From: Lunularia cruciata
Taxonomy: Eukaryota; Streptophyta; Marchantiopsida; Lunulariales; Lunulariaceae
Direction of reading: 5' to 3'
Length of the DNA: 64,000 nt
NCBI GenBank assembly: GCA_948567375.1
Contig: OX419755.1
Coordinates: forward strand, 35,531,001-35,595,000
Both the position numbers and the translations under genes were made by a program. This document shows, one piece after another, positions 37,371-49,901 of this stretch. The notes under the pieces were generated by a model. It was not told the origin of the DNA. It worked only from the letters and a program-made list of their open reading frames with translations, and ran no database searches. Numbering within the stretch: the first letter of the stretch is position 1; every line of letters begins with the position of its first letter.

Positions 37371-40124
37371 TTAATTCGTCTCAGCCTTACAATCGGAACC
37401 GATATATTGTGCATAAACTCTGTCCCGGTTTTGTTCCCACCACTCTGATGCTTCTGCTTCCGAGTATTTATCTCGGCTGCGTCAAAGGGGAAGATTCGTC
37501 GGAGTGAGTTTGGTAGGATTGCAACTCAAACGACCAAGAAGCAGCAAGGACATTCCAGCCATCTCCTGAAGGAACAGATCGTAACGAGTTCCCAATTCGC
37601 GACAGTACTATCCAATGCAGATTAGTAGAACAATGGCCTCGTCAAAAACAAATCTGGAACCACTGTACCCACTATACAACTACGCTACAAATACTTCAAA
37701 ATGTCGAGAAAGTGGTTGGCAATTCAGGACACAGGGAAGTGCTTACCTAAACCTTACTCGTTTCAGCTGTTTGCCAACTCCTTGCACGTAGATAATCGTC
37801 AGATAAACTCCGGGTTCATGTTGTTCGACCCACTCTTTCCCTCCCTCGCTTTTGTCCGACGCAATGCATCGAGCATCCGGTGCATCCCTCCTCTTTGTTA
37901 ACTGATAATCTCCGTTGTAAGAATGACAAGGACTCTTTTGACTATGGCTGTTGCCAAACGTGTCTGGAGTTGCGTAGCCAGAGGAAAACCGCTGCATCAA
38001 AACGTATCCTACTGTTAGGTCAGAAAACCAACATAACTATTTGGTTCGCCCATTAGCATTATTACCCTTCTATCCTAACATAACAAGAGCAGGTAGACTC
38101 TTCAGTTCACAAAGATACAGAAACCTACAGCCTCTGATCTGCTCTGCTCTCGGTCGACTTGCAGATTAAGAAATATTCACATTATGTACTTCTCCAGACC
38201 TGGAAGACATAGCTTCCCGAATATCATCAGCTTCTGTCGTCTGGGAATAACCTATCAGGTTGACAAAGCCCACCTTTCGCCGGCAGCTGAGAGAAGACTG
38301 GAGAATGGATTTCTCAGGATCAGGAGTCAGTTATTTTTCTGCGAATACAATTGGTTGAGATTACGCAAACTCTCAAAATCGTCAAGGAATTATTCTTACA
38401 TCATCATCAACGACTGACGCAGACGGGGGACGAACATTGTACAGCTCCCTAACCATCGCGCAATTCTGTGTCCACCAACTTTCTGCTTGCTCCTTGCTAT
38501 ACATGTTCCGGCTGCAAAGTGACTTCAAAGTGAGTGCAACCCAACAGAAATGTCCAGGATTCTAGTGATAGAAAAGACAACACAAGTTCACTACATGCTT
38601 GGGGACAGAAACCCTCCGTAAAGCATAACTTTATGCAGGAAAATAAGTACCACATGGGAGACATATTCTCAACCACGACATGGACCCAAGAATCCACTTC
38701 ATGATAATGTGATAGACTCGGCCCTGTTTGATTAAATGCATGAAACTTGGATAAAAAATAAATCATTGATTACCTAAACTTTATCCGCTTAAGGTCGTTG
38801 AACCCGTCTGGAGACGAGAAAAATGTGATGTACACTCCGGATTCGACTTGAGCAACCCACTCATTGTCTACACTCTTCACTACAGTAGCAGCATTTTCAA
38901 AAATAGAACCGTCTTCGCTCAAAGCCGCATGAGAGATACCCCGCTGCTGAAGTGGTCCGGCACTATTCCGAGGGGCACCTTTGGAATCTGTTTCCTCCGA
39001 CATAGAGCTCAAGTCATGACGACCTGGATGGCGGTCATCCATTGCGTAATTCTTCAATGAAAACTGGGGACTATGTGTTGGGCATTCATCTGAGGATGGA
39101 TGGACAACGGGGTTGCCATTGGACATATCATGCCTGGTGACCTGAACGCATGCTGGCCTGCAGTGCCTGTACAGAGCCCCGGCGGTGAGTCTGGAGGCCA
39201 TCTGCTTGAGCTGCAATCACAGGTACCAACCAGTCTTCCCGTCAACACAAAATCTCCTATTAAAACAAACAGGTAGGTAAACGTGTTCAGCTGCTTGAAA
39301 CCATGACATACACGGACGGCTGCTTCACTACCACTGATACGAATCGCCCTGCGTCAAACATTTGAAACAAGTTGAGTTCACAGAGGTTCTTCTTAGTCGT
39401 CACGTAATTTATTTCCCAACTGGAAGAGTGTTCCTCAATCACCTGATGTAACGAAATGCAAGTCGCATCAAACTTTGGCTCGTCATCCCACCTTGGATCA
39501 TGAGCTATTCTCTGAACCATTTGGTTTCTCTCTGTACTCTCTTATGACTGCAGGGCCTTCTCTCTCAGTGCAGCGCTAAAATTTGGACCGGTCTACGAGA
39601 GATGTCTCTTCGTTTTCTCTTGAAGTGTTCGGAGGGGAAATGAGCGGAAGTGCGTAGCATCATCAGCAAACATTCAGCTATAAGTGACTGACGTCAAACA
39701 CCAATTGCGTGTGCACTGTTCGGAAAGGATTCAAATTTCGGATCTTCCAAAATTGAACCAAATTCGGAATAAGACAAAAAGTCAGATAACCATTTGCCTC
39801 ACGTCACTACGTATGACGACAACCGACCGAATTTTTCTTGAGCCTTCCCTCCATGTCCCTGACATGACCTCTGGAATAATTTCTTTTCCTAGTAAAAATT
39901 GACCTTTCAGTGCGTACAACTTGATCGTCAATTGTGTTCCAGGTTGCACTTGTCTGCCTTAGGCTTGCAAGTGTTTGGTGTGTCGTGCGTGTGGATGGTC
40001 AACGCACCTGTAAGGTAAACAGCCTGATGCCGTGCTTGGTTGAGATAGTCTTCGTGGAGCTGCCTTGCGCAGCATCATCTTCAACCTCATCGACTGTCTT
40101 CGTGCAAACCAGGCACGCCAGCAT
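37371..40124 (-). CDS. BREVIS RADIX-like protein
   Basis: Five exons (40008-40124, 38774-39210, 38400-38511, 37747-37991, 37371-37476) join in consistent phases and encode 338 aa, near the 344 aa of Arabidopsis BRX. The N-terminus MLACLVCTKT matches the conserved Cys-containing MLxCIAC start of the family. An IKDM-like block (LKQMASRLTAGALYRHCRPAC) spans exon 2. Two BRX domains follow. The first is WVAQVESGVYITF..DLKRIKFS then YSKEQAESWWTQNC..VRELYNV (about residues 155-212). The second is EWVEQHEPGVYLT..LKRVRFS then YSEAEASEWWEQNRDRVYAQY (about 275-328). Both domains are split by an intron at the same Ser codon (AG|C), a sign of ancient domain duplication. BRX proteins bind plasma membranes and modulate auxin transport and asymmetric polarity in plants. 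No disabling change is seen. Intron 1 (39211-40007) contains no further gene. Confidence 0.92.
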
Positions 40125-43100
40125 CGGACCGCTTCTGCCCCGGCGTAACCTGGCCAGATTGGAGGATGTGCAGGGGGTCCCTGTTCTTGAAGATCACCCC
40201 GAGATATCTAACTGCGTCGAGCTTCTTAACTTCGAGGCATCATCAATGAGACAGCAGTCCCAACTGGAAGGTCCACATCCTGCAGACTTCTCTCCCACTG
40301 TGCTTCCTCTTCCTGTTCCCAATCGGCCCTGCTTGATTCTACTCCATCTCGTCTCGTCTAGCCTGCGTTGAAAGTGCCTCGTTCTACGATCCTACTGGCA
40401 TACCACTGAGCCCGTGGTGTACGATTCCACAATTCTCGAGTGAACTTATTAGAGATGGAAATCGACAACTCGTGCCTGACAGCAGTAATAGCTCTTGGAT
40501 TCGAGGCACTACGTTCTATGACACCCAGTTAAGTAAGAAGTAAGCCTTCCCAGTGAGCTGGCTTCAGTGGTTTTAGGCAATACACTCTAACTGTTCCCAT
40601 TACATTTTAGTTACGACAGAGTCTTCATCCCAACTCTTGCAAGGACTAGTAGGAGGTACTGAAAGCATCTCTCACATACGAGCGCGGAGTTCCAGGGTTT
40701 CGAGAAGCCAATGCAAGCGCCAAGACATTGATGATCATGCGCCCGCACTACCTTTAACTCTCAATTTCTAAACATTAGATTGCTGTTGAAGATCCCAACC
40801 AATCTCAATCCAAGGGACGCTCGTTTCCGTTGACTACTGGGCATTCTTACCCCGAGGAACTCAAAATTTTATCAACCCTGTCCCATTCTCCATGAGGTCT
40901 GTCACACGCTCGAAGCTAAGCATTGTTGCACCTTCTCCACAATACATCTTCTCTACTCCCGAGAAGCGAAGCAGGCTAATCGAACCACCTTCGTTCTCCC
41001 GCCATCTTCTTCTACATGACAAGCCTTCACCTACCGACCCACCTTTCATACGTCAAATTCTTCACAACTCATCCCTCGACGATCATGATGCTACTCCCCA
41101 AATCCCTTCATGAGAAGAACCCCGATCTTTCCACGAGCAAATGCCACCTTAACTTTAACGACTCTGTGAGATGACTCTGACACTGAGTGACTGACTGTCG
41201 ACCATTTTGACTGGAGTTAACCACCGTTGACGTTACGATTGTCAAACAACAGTACTGTACTCCTTTCACACCCATAACTTACACTCCTGTACCATATTCT
41301 GTTCCTTCCTCCTCTCCTCTGAACTCCTCCTCATATGATCATTTTCTTGTTGAACGATAGCACCTTTTGTCCGATTTGGTTTCTCTGTGCATTATCTGCT
41401 GATCACCCACCAACAGTGACATCCTCTGAATCTTAATCTGCGAGTTCTGGTGCCTTTGTTGACATTTAAACAATCATGCAATTAGAAAAAGGCAGGATAA
41501 ATAATAAAACCCTCCCGACAATCGATGTGACTATGATTCGCTTCTCTCCTTCTACAAGTTACTTGAACGGGCTTTCCCGTAACTGATGTGATGAACTTAA
41601 GGAGAAGGATGAGGCAGTAGACTTTCTTTACAGCCAAGGATGCGCAAATGTTTATCCAAAGATTGACAGGATTAAAAGCGTTGTGGGAAGAAATAAATTA
41701 AAATTTACGCTCCACTAATAGTTTTGGCAATGCTTTTCATGCTTCATCACTAAGAAACATCCGTTTATGTGTTTATATATATTGATTCCTATTCCTACTT
41801 ATTTTCCACACATTCTTATATTTATTTTAGAAAAGCTTTCTATTCCTTTTGCAGGAATTATACTCAATTTCGCATATCTTCTTCTTCTTTATTGAAAGAT
41901 AATGCTTTGGTGAAATTAATTGTCAAATATAGTTTTAATTATTTTTAAGTTGTTTTCGTATGAATCTATCCTCCAAAAATATAGTTCATACGGGAACTCG
42001 TCTTGATGGAAATGACCTTTTACACTGGCGGACTAGTTTAGTCTAATAATTCTTGTCTCAATTTTATGTAATTGTATTCTCTGAATAGTACATATTCATT
42101 TCAGTCTGAGAACTTGTTTTATTATGTTTTAATACTCCTTCTACTTTGTTTTATTTTATTTCTGTTTTGCAGAATATCATTGAAAAAATAAACATGCCTT
42201 CCTTGAAGATTTGATAAACATAAGCAGATTGGGTATATACGACTTTGATCCTTCTTTTGAGGGTTAAAAGGACAACAAGAGGTTCAACGATCTAAATTCT
42301 ATAGATTATTTGAAGTTCTATCATCTCAACCAACTACGTTAATATTTCTTTACAAAATTTATGTATTTACATAAATATAATCACCATTTTCCACAAACGG
42401 CAAGTTGTCTGATTTGCTACTAGCTGAAATATTTCCATTTATTGGTCTATAAAAAGAATACGTCTAAAACTTATGAATTTAATCCACTTCGAGAAACAGA
42501 AAATAATATCTGGATGGTTTGTACGTTAAAACCATATTAACTCATTTTAATCCTTGCATTTAATTGAATTGTCTTTTATATCACTGCAATGCATATACAT
42601 GTAAGTACTAATCTTTGAAATTTTATAGTTAAAAAGAAGTTTCATAACCTATTAATTGATTGAACTAATAAATTCTACAAAGACTCGATGTAAAATAGCT
42701 GATAATCCTCTCAAAAACTTGCATCTATAAAAGAATCAATTTGAATGTGTTTCTTTACCTTCAAAAAATTATTACTATCATAATCTACAGACGCTCATTT
42801 TTACTTAAGGTATTTTATGTCATTTAATTTTCTATTGTCAAATTCAAAATATCATAACCAAAATTTTATGTATCAAATTCTGTACATTCAAGCTCAAACT
42901 TTCAATAGTATAATAAGTAGATTTATCATCCTTCCAAAAGTAAATTATTTAAATTATAATTAAATAATTAATATTCTAATAAAATATTTTATTACATTCT
43001 AATAAATTACATATTTTAATAAATATTTAAACATTTAAACATTTTTTGGAATTTGAACTTTGGTTATTCTTAAGATGAATTCTCTTAGTCGCAAGTGTTT

Positions 43101-45646
43101 AGTAGGAATATGAAAATTTAAACTACTCAATTATACAATAACCTTTTTATTTTATAAAAGATTTCTTAATCTACATTTAACTTAATTTGGGACCATGAAA
43201 AGTGTGCTTCAATTTGAGCAACTTGCAATTGATCTATGAGATCTCCAAAATATGTCTTTGAAATATAACCTGAAATTGTAGTCTTGATTTACATCACAAC
43301 TTAGAACCTTGATCTTTGGTTGTGTTGTCTTTATATACATCGAAAGCTTTTACAACTATGAGATTAAAACAAGATTAAGGTGGTTTAAATATTATTATTT
43401 TTCATCAAACTGAATGTTTGGAAGCATTGATTATAAAATCATACTAGTTGCAACAATAACCTTTGAATAAATTGAGATTTGAGATTCATAAATACCAATT
43501 AAGTTGAGGTTGATCTACACATGGGATAAGGATTCAAATAGAACAAATATAGAGACATCTACATATCAAAAGTACATTAAAATATTCTCCTTTAACTTAT
43601 TTAAAGTACAAGAGTAAAAAATACAAGTTTAATTCAGTAAATAAAGCACCTTAAATATATAAAGAGCTTTATCTCAAATAATAATTTAACCATGATTTGA
43701 GCAGTCTATTGAGAAAGATAAATCAATGACATTTGCAAGTTTCTAAAGCTTTTTATAGAACTTTTTACAAGTTAACATCCAAACTAGACCAAGGTAAATG
43801 ATAAGTGGTAAGAGATATGTCAAATGATTACATTATTGTATTAAGATAATGTCTTTTAACTCTTATGCAATATTTCATTGATAATAAAAGCATTCAAGAG
43901 ATATAAAAGTGAAATAATATTTGAAGAACACTATTCTAAATTGAAGATTTTGGAATGATATAAAAATAATATTAATGAATTATTCGACTTTGAGGTAGGC
44001 CGCGCTCCCCACGGCCGTGGCTGTCACCCCCAACACGGTCTTTATGTTCTATAGGTTGAGACTTAATGTAGTCAGCCACCGATACCCGAGCCGCTCGGGC
44101 CACCCTTTTATGCTACTACCAAATGTAGTGCCCAGTGGGTTAACATATAATAAAGAACAAAAGGACATGAATAATGAATACTTTGATATTTTCTCACTTT
44201 ATTGAATTTCTATCTTACCTATAACTCTCGAAACAGAGCAAACTTAAGAAAAACATTTTCCTTGTTAGATTTTGAAAGTTTTTTAATTTCTATTTGTTAA
44301 GAAATGTGTAATAGTAAAGTTTTTACAACACATATTAGTAATTAAATTATCTTTCAAGAGTTTGCAGATCTGTCAATTATTATATATTTTAATTAAAAAT
44401 AGCCCTATAAGTAAAAAACAAATTTTTTATGTAAATTCAAGTATCATAAATTTAGGTAAGTAAGGGAAACAACTTCATAGCCTTAATCTATCTAAGCTGA
44501 AGAGAAAACTAGTGTAAGTACATAAGTCTAAGTTGCCTCAATATTACTAGTTGAAAGTGAGATAGGCTTATTTTGAATACAATCAATAAGGTTAAGGTTA
44601 GTTAAGTTGAAATTTCAAATTTCAGTAGAATATATCATTCTTCTATGATCACAACATTAACTAAATAAAAATATTTACATAAATAGATCACAGAAAACCA
44701 TCTTATCATGACATGTTTGTATAAATTAGCTTCAATGAATTTTTGATGTTGCAATTAAAATAGACTCATTGAACTTCTTGATAGTAATTATTAGTTTTAT
44801 ACAGTGTCTTTCACATTAGGAAAATTAAATGTAAGCACATAGCATCTATACATGTTTATTCCAATATCTATATAAAATATATGTTTTTAATAATATATAA
44901 AGAAAAAGCAACAAAAGATGCTATTTTGGAGTAAAAATATAAAATAAAAACTATGATAAGAAATCACTTAATACAGAAAATTTATTATATGTATGAGTAA
45001 ATTCAAGGATCAATGCAAAAAATAAATATTAAGATAAATCATCAAATTGTACATAATTTTTATTATAGGGTCTGAGAGAGTAAAACAATTATAATGTAGA
45101 GGTTCAACAAATGTTTATTTCTAGTATCCTATAGAAATGAGAAGCAAACTTTAAATTTAAGTTTTAATATAATCTTGGTAACTCCGAGATTTCAACGAAC
45201 ATATATAGAAAGATCTCATTATATTTATTTACTATATTATTGTCAAGTTACATATCAACAACATAAAATCATGAAAGCAGACTACATTGTGTATCATCAA
45301 AGCTTTAGACCTTATCTGTATTTAAAACAATAAAGAGTAATAAAATCCTTTAGCCAATATAAAAGAGAATGGTCCGTGTTCATGTTTTATTAAGATCTCA
45401 TGCAATCTATTAAGAGTTATAAGGTTCAGATTATAAGGTTCAGATTTTTTTACCCGTAAATAACGGACGTAGTATTTAAGTTGTGTACCATATTGTATAT
45501 ATAGTATATAAGTAGGGATATGAAGAAATATTTAAAGTAGAAGCTGTGATTTGTAAGTTAATAAAGAGATTGAATATTTTATTACTCACAATTAGAAAGT
45601 CATTATATTTAAAATGGAAGAAATTTTAATTAGTGCAGAAGATAAA
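40125..45646. other. BRX upstream flank followed by AT-rich gene-poor DNA
   Basis: 40.1-41.4 kb should include the BRX promoter and 5' leader. From about 41.4 kb to 45.6 kb the DNA is strongly AT-rich with no coding signal, apart from a GC-rich islet near 44.0-44.1 kb listed separately. It may be very old transposon debris; nothing identifiable remains. Confidence 0.4.
43994..44116. repeat. GC-rich islet with two palindromes in AT-rich DNA
   Basis: About 120 bases of high GC contain the perfect palindrome CCACGGCCGTGG (44009-44020) and the inverted repeat CCCGAGCCGCTCGGG (44085-44099), flanked on both sides by very AT-rich sequence. It may be a fragment of another repeat; its identity is unknown. 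Confidence 0.5.
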
Positions 45647-45791
45647 TGTAACAATATGGAGTTTAGTGACGAAGTTAGTCAAGCTCACGAAGTAGCACAT
45701 AAGACAAATTAGCCTAGAATATTCCAAAAGTATTTAGGAAACTTCTTGGGAAGCTTCTCGGTTAGCTTAGTTTGCACCTCAAGTAAGTAGC

Positions 45792-45804
45792 TTCTAGAAG
45801 CTTC
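45792..45804 (+). promoter_or_regulatory. Perfect three-unit heat-shock element in the G1 LTR repeat
   Basis: TTCTAGAAGCTTC fits TTCnnGAAnnTTC exactly. Additional paired units (GAAGCTTC) occur repeatedly through the U3 region. Confidence 0.65.
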
Positions 45805-46104
45805 CAACTCGCTTAGCTTGCACGCCAAGTAGACGGATTCTAGAAGATAGCTTCTTGAGAAGCTTCCTAATTAACTTGGCTTGCACTCTAAGAAAACGGC
45901 TTGAGTAAGCTTCTTCAGAAGCTTCTCAAGGGCCTTATATGCTATCTGTAACAATATGGAGTTTAGCGACAAAGTTAGTCAGGTTTACGAAGTAGAGAAT
46001 AAGACAAAATAGCATAGAATATTCTATAAGCATCTAAGAAGCTTCTTGGGAAGCTTCCCAACTAGTTAACTTGCACCCTAAGCAGGTAGCTTCTAGAAGG
46101 AAGG

Positions 46105-46117
46105 TTCTAGAAGGTTC
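46105..46117 (+). promoter_or_regulatory. Perfect three-unit heat-shock element in the G1 LTR
   Basis: TTCTAGAAGGTTC fits TTCnnGAAnnTTC exactly and lies about 140 bases upstream of the TATA-like box of the same LTR. Confidence 0.65.
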
Positions 46118-46256
46118 TAACTAGCTTAGCTTGCATGCCAAGTAGGCGGCTTCTATAAGGAAGCTTCTTGAGAAGCTTCCTGGTTAACTTGGCTTGCATT
46201 CCAAGAAAGCGGCTCAAGGAAGCTTCTTGAGAAGCTTCAAGGGTCTTGTATGCTAC

Positions 46257-46265
46257 TTATAAATA
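46257..46265 (+). promoter_or_regulatory. TATA-like box of the G1 LTR
   Basis: TTATAAATA lies just downstream of the GAAGCTTC-rich U3 region, the usual arrangement for an LTR promoter. Confidence 0.6.
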
Positions 46266-46487
46266 CCAAAGCCGAAGCTTATGCTAGGCATTCAGAGTTT
46301 TCCCTCATTCAAGTGTCCCAATGTGAGTTTCCATTCTCCTATTTCTCTCCTCGGTTTTGGTCTTTTACACTATCTACAAATACCAAAGCCAAAGCTCATG
46401 CTAGGCATTTGGAATTTTCCCTCATTCAAGTGTCCCAATGTGAGTTTCCATTCTCTTGATTCTCTCCTCGAATATGGTCTTTTACAT

Positions 46488-46500
46488 TGGTATCAGAGCA
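46488..46500 (+). promoter_or_regulatory. Primer binding site of G1
   Basis: TGGTATCAGAGCA, the typical initiator-tRNA-Met-complementary site, begins two bases after the LTR end ...TTTACA. Confidence 0.9.
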
Positions 46501-46769
46501 GGAATGGGATGGATGGAATTTATGGACCACCAAATCCACTTCCACCAAACCATTGGGATTTTTGCATCCAAATACTACCCAAACATCATTTCACACAATT
46601 CATCACCTCACACTTTGGACAAGGTTTTCTGCATATGATCATCATATCTGAGGAACCCTTGGTGCTTCCGATTGTAACTTATGGAGAACGGTGGACATGC
46701 TATTTCTATGTGTTAATAAATTAGATAGATTGGGAGTGGTGTGATAGAGTAGCAACCATGGCGGCAATA

Positions 46770-48059
46770 CCTTATGTTATCTTTGCTATGCAGCAATAAA
46801 CTGAGCACCTTACTTGATTGTTGGATGAACGAGATCTTTGAAGACAAGAGCAGGTGGAGAGAGTACCAATTTGAGAAGGAGAAGATTGGATTAGATTCCC
46901 TAAACCCAAGGTATTTGAAGGCAAGAATCTTTTGGATGCAGTGGAGAATTTTGTGTTTGATTGTGAATGACATTTTGAAGCTACCAATCTACAAGATGAG
47001 CAAAAAAAGATTCTCTTGGCTTCTAGCCAATTGGATGGAGTAGCAAAGCTATGGTGGAGATTCCAAGTGGAGCAAGCAGAACAACAAATTGTTGCACCAA
47101 TCTTGACATGGGCAGAATTCAAGAGCGCAATAAGTAGTTGGTTCGAAGCTATAAATGCCACACGAGCTGCACATGATAAGTTGGTAGAGTTGAAACAGAT
47201 TGGCTGTGTAAGAAGTTACATCATGTAGTTCCAAAACACCATCATGCAAATTCTAGTTATATTGGAAGGTGAAGCTCTGGATCAATTTGTGAGGAGCTTG
47301 AAGGTGAGAACAAAATTAGAGGTAACCATGCAAGAGCCACAACACTTGGAGGAAGCCATGCGGCTGGCCGAATGTTTTGATTCCTTGGTGGCAACAACTT
47401 GGTCTTGACTTCAACCTCCACAGAGCCTACCAATACACTACACACAAGTGGAGGAGCCATCACCCATGGAGATTGATGCCATTCAACAAAGACCACTTGG
47501 CATAGCAGATAGAGAGAAACTGCGACAAAATGATGGTTGTTTTTATTGTCGCCAATTGGAGCATTGCATTGCTGAATGTCCACTCAAGAATGGATGAGGT
47601 TGTGGAGCAGAATGATCAAGGAAATGAGGAATCCCAGTAGGAGATTTTGAGCCGCCTATTGGGAGCTTGATTAGTTCTAATGGGATTGAAGGCTTGACCT
47701 ATGCAAGTTTGCTTCACTTGCAAGGTATGATATCTAATCAGGGTTGTAGGATTTTGGTTGATTTTGGAAGTTTAGAGAATTGCATGTCTATGCAAGTAGT
47801 AAAGGAATTGGGTATTCCTATCAAGCCAATGATTGGAAGTAGTTTGATGATGGCGGATTGTAGAAAGGGTTTTGCATTTTGTACCTTGCATTCTGTTACC
47901 TTCAAGATTGGGAAGGAGTATTTAGAGTGTATGAGGTTTGTAGTGGCACCTCTACACTATGATATCATTATAGGTCTACCTTGGCTTGAATGTCATAAGG
48001 TTCAATTCGATTGGACACGATGCCAAATTCAAGTACAACATCAAGGTAGGAATTTCTGA
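46770..48059 (+). pseudogene. gag and protease remnants of G1
   Basis: A capsid-like stretch (WWRFQVEQAEQQ, TWAEFKSAISSWF) is followed by a CCHC zinc knuckle, CFYCRQLEHCIAEC (47538-47579), and a retroviral-type aspartic protease (47667-48059). The protease active-site triplet reads D-F-G (ILVDFGSLENC) where the sister element G2 has D-S-G, a change explained by one C-to-T transition and expected to kill the enzyme. Several stops interrupt gag. Confidence 0.8.
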
Positions 48060-48433
48060 TTAGGTTGTCTGGCACCTCTGAGTAAGACAACAAAGAATAG
48101 TCAGTCCCAAGATGGGAAGTTTGTCGAGAAGGTAGCCATAGAGCAAACCTTGAAGGAAGTGGAGTCCCAAGATGGGAATTCTGCCAAGAAGGCAACCATG
48201 GAGCAAGCTTGGAAGAGAGATGAGTCCCTAGAAGGGAAGTTTGTTAGTAAAGTAGCCATAGAGCAAGCTTTGGAGGAAGATAAGTCTATATTTGTGGTGT
48301 GGATCAAGCCGATTGCACAAGAACAATCTGTGGAGGACCGAGAGCCTCATCAAGCAATGGTTGATTGGATAGTTAAGGAGTTTGCGGACGTGTTTCCGGA
48401 TAATCTGCCAAAGGAATACCCTCCGATTGAGGT

Positions 48434-49675
48434 ATGCCATTCAAGATTGAGTTATTGCCAAGGAGTACTCCAATGAGTAGACCGATCTATCTGCTCTCAC
48501 CAAAGGAGTTGGAGGAGTTGCAAACAACACTTACAGAGTTGTTGGAGAAGGACTTCATACGTCATAATACCTCTCCTTGGGGAGCACCGGTACTATTTGT
48601 TCCAAAGAAGGATGGAGGACTTCATTTCTTTATTGATTATCGTGGGCTCAATAAGCAAACCGTGAAGAATGCATATCCCTTGCCTCGGATCAATGACTTG
48701 CTTGATCAACTAAGTGGAGCACGCTACTTGTCCAAGTTAGATCTTTGTAGTGGCTATTGGCAAATTCCTATTGAGAGAGAGGATGTGCAAAAGACCACCT
48801 TTTGTACAAGGTATGGACATTTTGAGTGGAGAGTTCTACCTTTTGGACTCACTAATGGTCATGTAGTCTTCATGGATCAGATGCATCGGGTGTTGGATGG
48901 ACTATTGGATTGGTCAGTGGTGGTGTTATTGGATGATATCTTAATTTATAGTAAGATAGAGGCAGAACACACGAATCATGTGCAAGAAGTCCTAAGATGA
49001 CTACGGTAGTGGAAATTTTACTGCAAGAAAACAAAGTGTGCCTTTTGGCAGAAGGAGGTTACCTTCTTGGGTCATAAGATCTCATCAGAGGGGATCAAGA
49101 TGAAAGAAAAGAAGATCAAGGCCATTACTGATTGGCCTACCCCGAACGATGCTACAGAAGTATGAGCATTCAATGGATTGGCCAATTTTTACCGACGATT
49201 CATCCATTATTATGCTCATGTGGCTGCACCATTGACTGACCTCTTGGGAAAGAACTTGAGATTTTAGTGGACCACAGAGCATGAAGAAGCATTCCTGAAG
49301 TTACAGCATATGGTGTCTTCAAGACCCATTCTTCAACCATATGATCCTCAACTACCCTATATGGTTGATTTTGATGCTTCTAACTTTGCAATTGGAGCCG
49401 TGCTGCAACAAGAATTCCCAGATGGACTCCATCCCATTGCTTTTGTGTCTTGCCAACTCAATACGGCTGAAAAAAACTACTCTGCTCAAGATCAAGAACA
49501 AGTTGCAATGGTATACGCCACCAAGGTATGGAGGCATTACCTCTTGGGGAAACAAGTGATCATGCAAACTGATCACAAACCAATGTTGCATACCTTACAC
49601 TTGGAACACATGAAGAGTCGACATCACCAATGGGAGGAACAACTCCAACTGTACGAAAACTTGAGTACAAATTAG
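48434..49675 (+). pseudogene. Reverse transcriptase and RNase H of G1
   Basis: The reverse transcriptase blocks are clear: [61 protein letters not shown]-like [25 protein letters not shown] and the catalytic LLDDILIYS (48926-48940 region). RNase H follows from 49310, with FDASNFAIGAVLQQ and QTDHKPMLHTL. Stops near 49000 and 49160 separate the parts. The proteins would copy element RNA into DNA; they are inactive in this copy. Confidence 0.88.
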
Positions 49676-49901
49676 GTTGGTTCCATGTCATCCCTGACGT
49701 TTTATCACGACGACCTGATTTGAAGTCTCTTCCTCTCATCACAACTGCAATTTCAATGGTGTCAATTGACTCCAAGGTCCAAAATGAGTTTCAATCAGCT
49801 CTACACCAAGATCTCTTCTTCCAAATAATACATGGTCACCTTTCATCATGCAATAAGAAGTATAACACCTTCTCTATCAAGGAGGGCTTTTTATTCCATG
49901 A

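Larger units (their letters stand above)
45647..46486 (+). repeat. 5' LTR of G1 with tandem duplications
   Basis: The LTR proper is about 45947-46486 (TGTAACAATATGGAG ... GGTCTTTTACA). The first 300 bases are present twice in tandem (45647-45946 and 45947-46246). A further 117-base tandem duplication (units starting 46261 and 46378) lies downstream of the TATA box. The LTR of G2 (364 bp) has only one copy of each part. Confidence 0.85.
45647..49901 (+). mobile_element. Ty3/gypsy retrotransposon G1, interrupted by G2
   Basis: 5' LTR with an upstream extra U3 unit, a tRNA-Met-type primer binding site, then gag, protease, reverse transcriptase and RNase H remnants in that order. The element is cut at 49901 by insertion of the related element G2, so its integrase and 3' LTR should lie beyond the right edge of the window. 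Many stops break the frame. Confidence 0.88.

Noticed and set aside
39287-39520. A minus-strand open frame as an extra BRX exon
   Set aside because: The N-terminal exon at 40008-40124 joins exon 2 perfectly in phase and matches the family, so this frame lies within intron 1.
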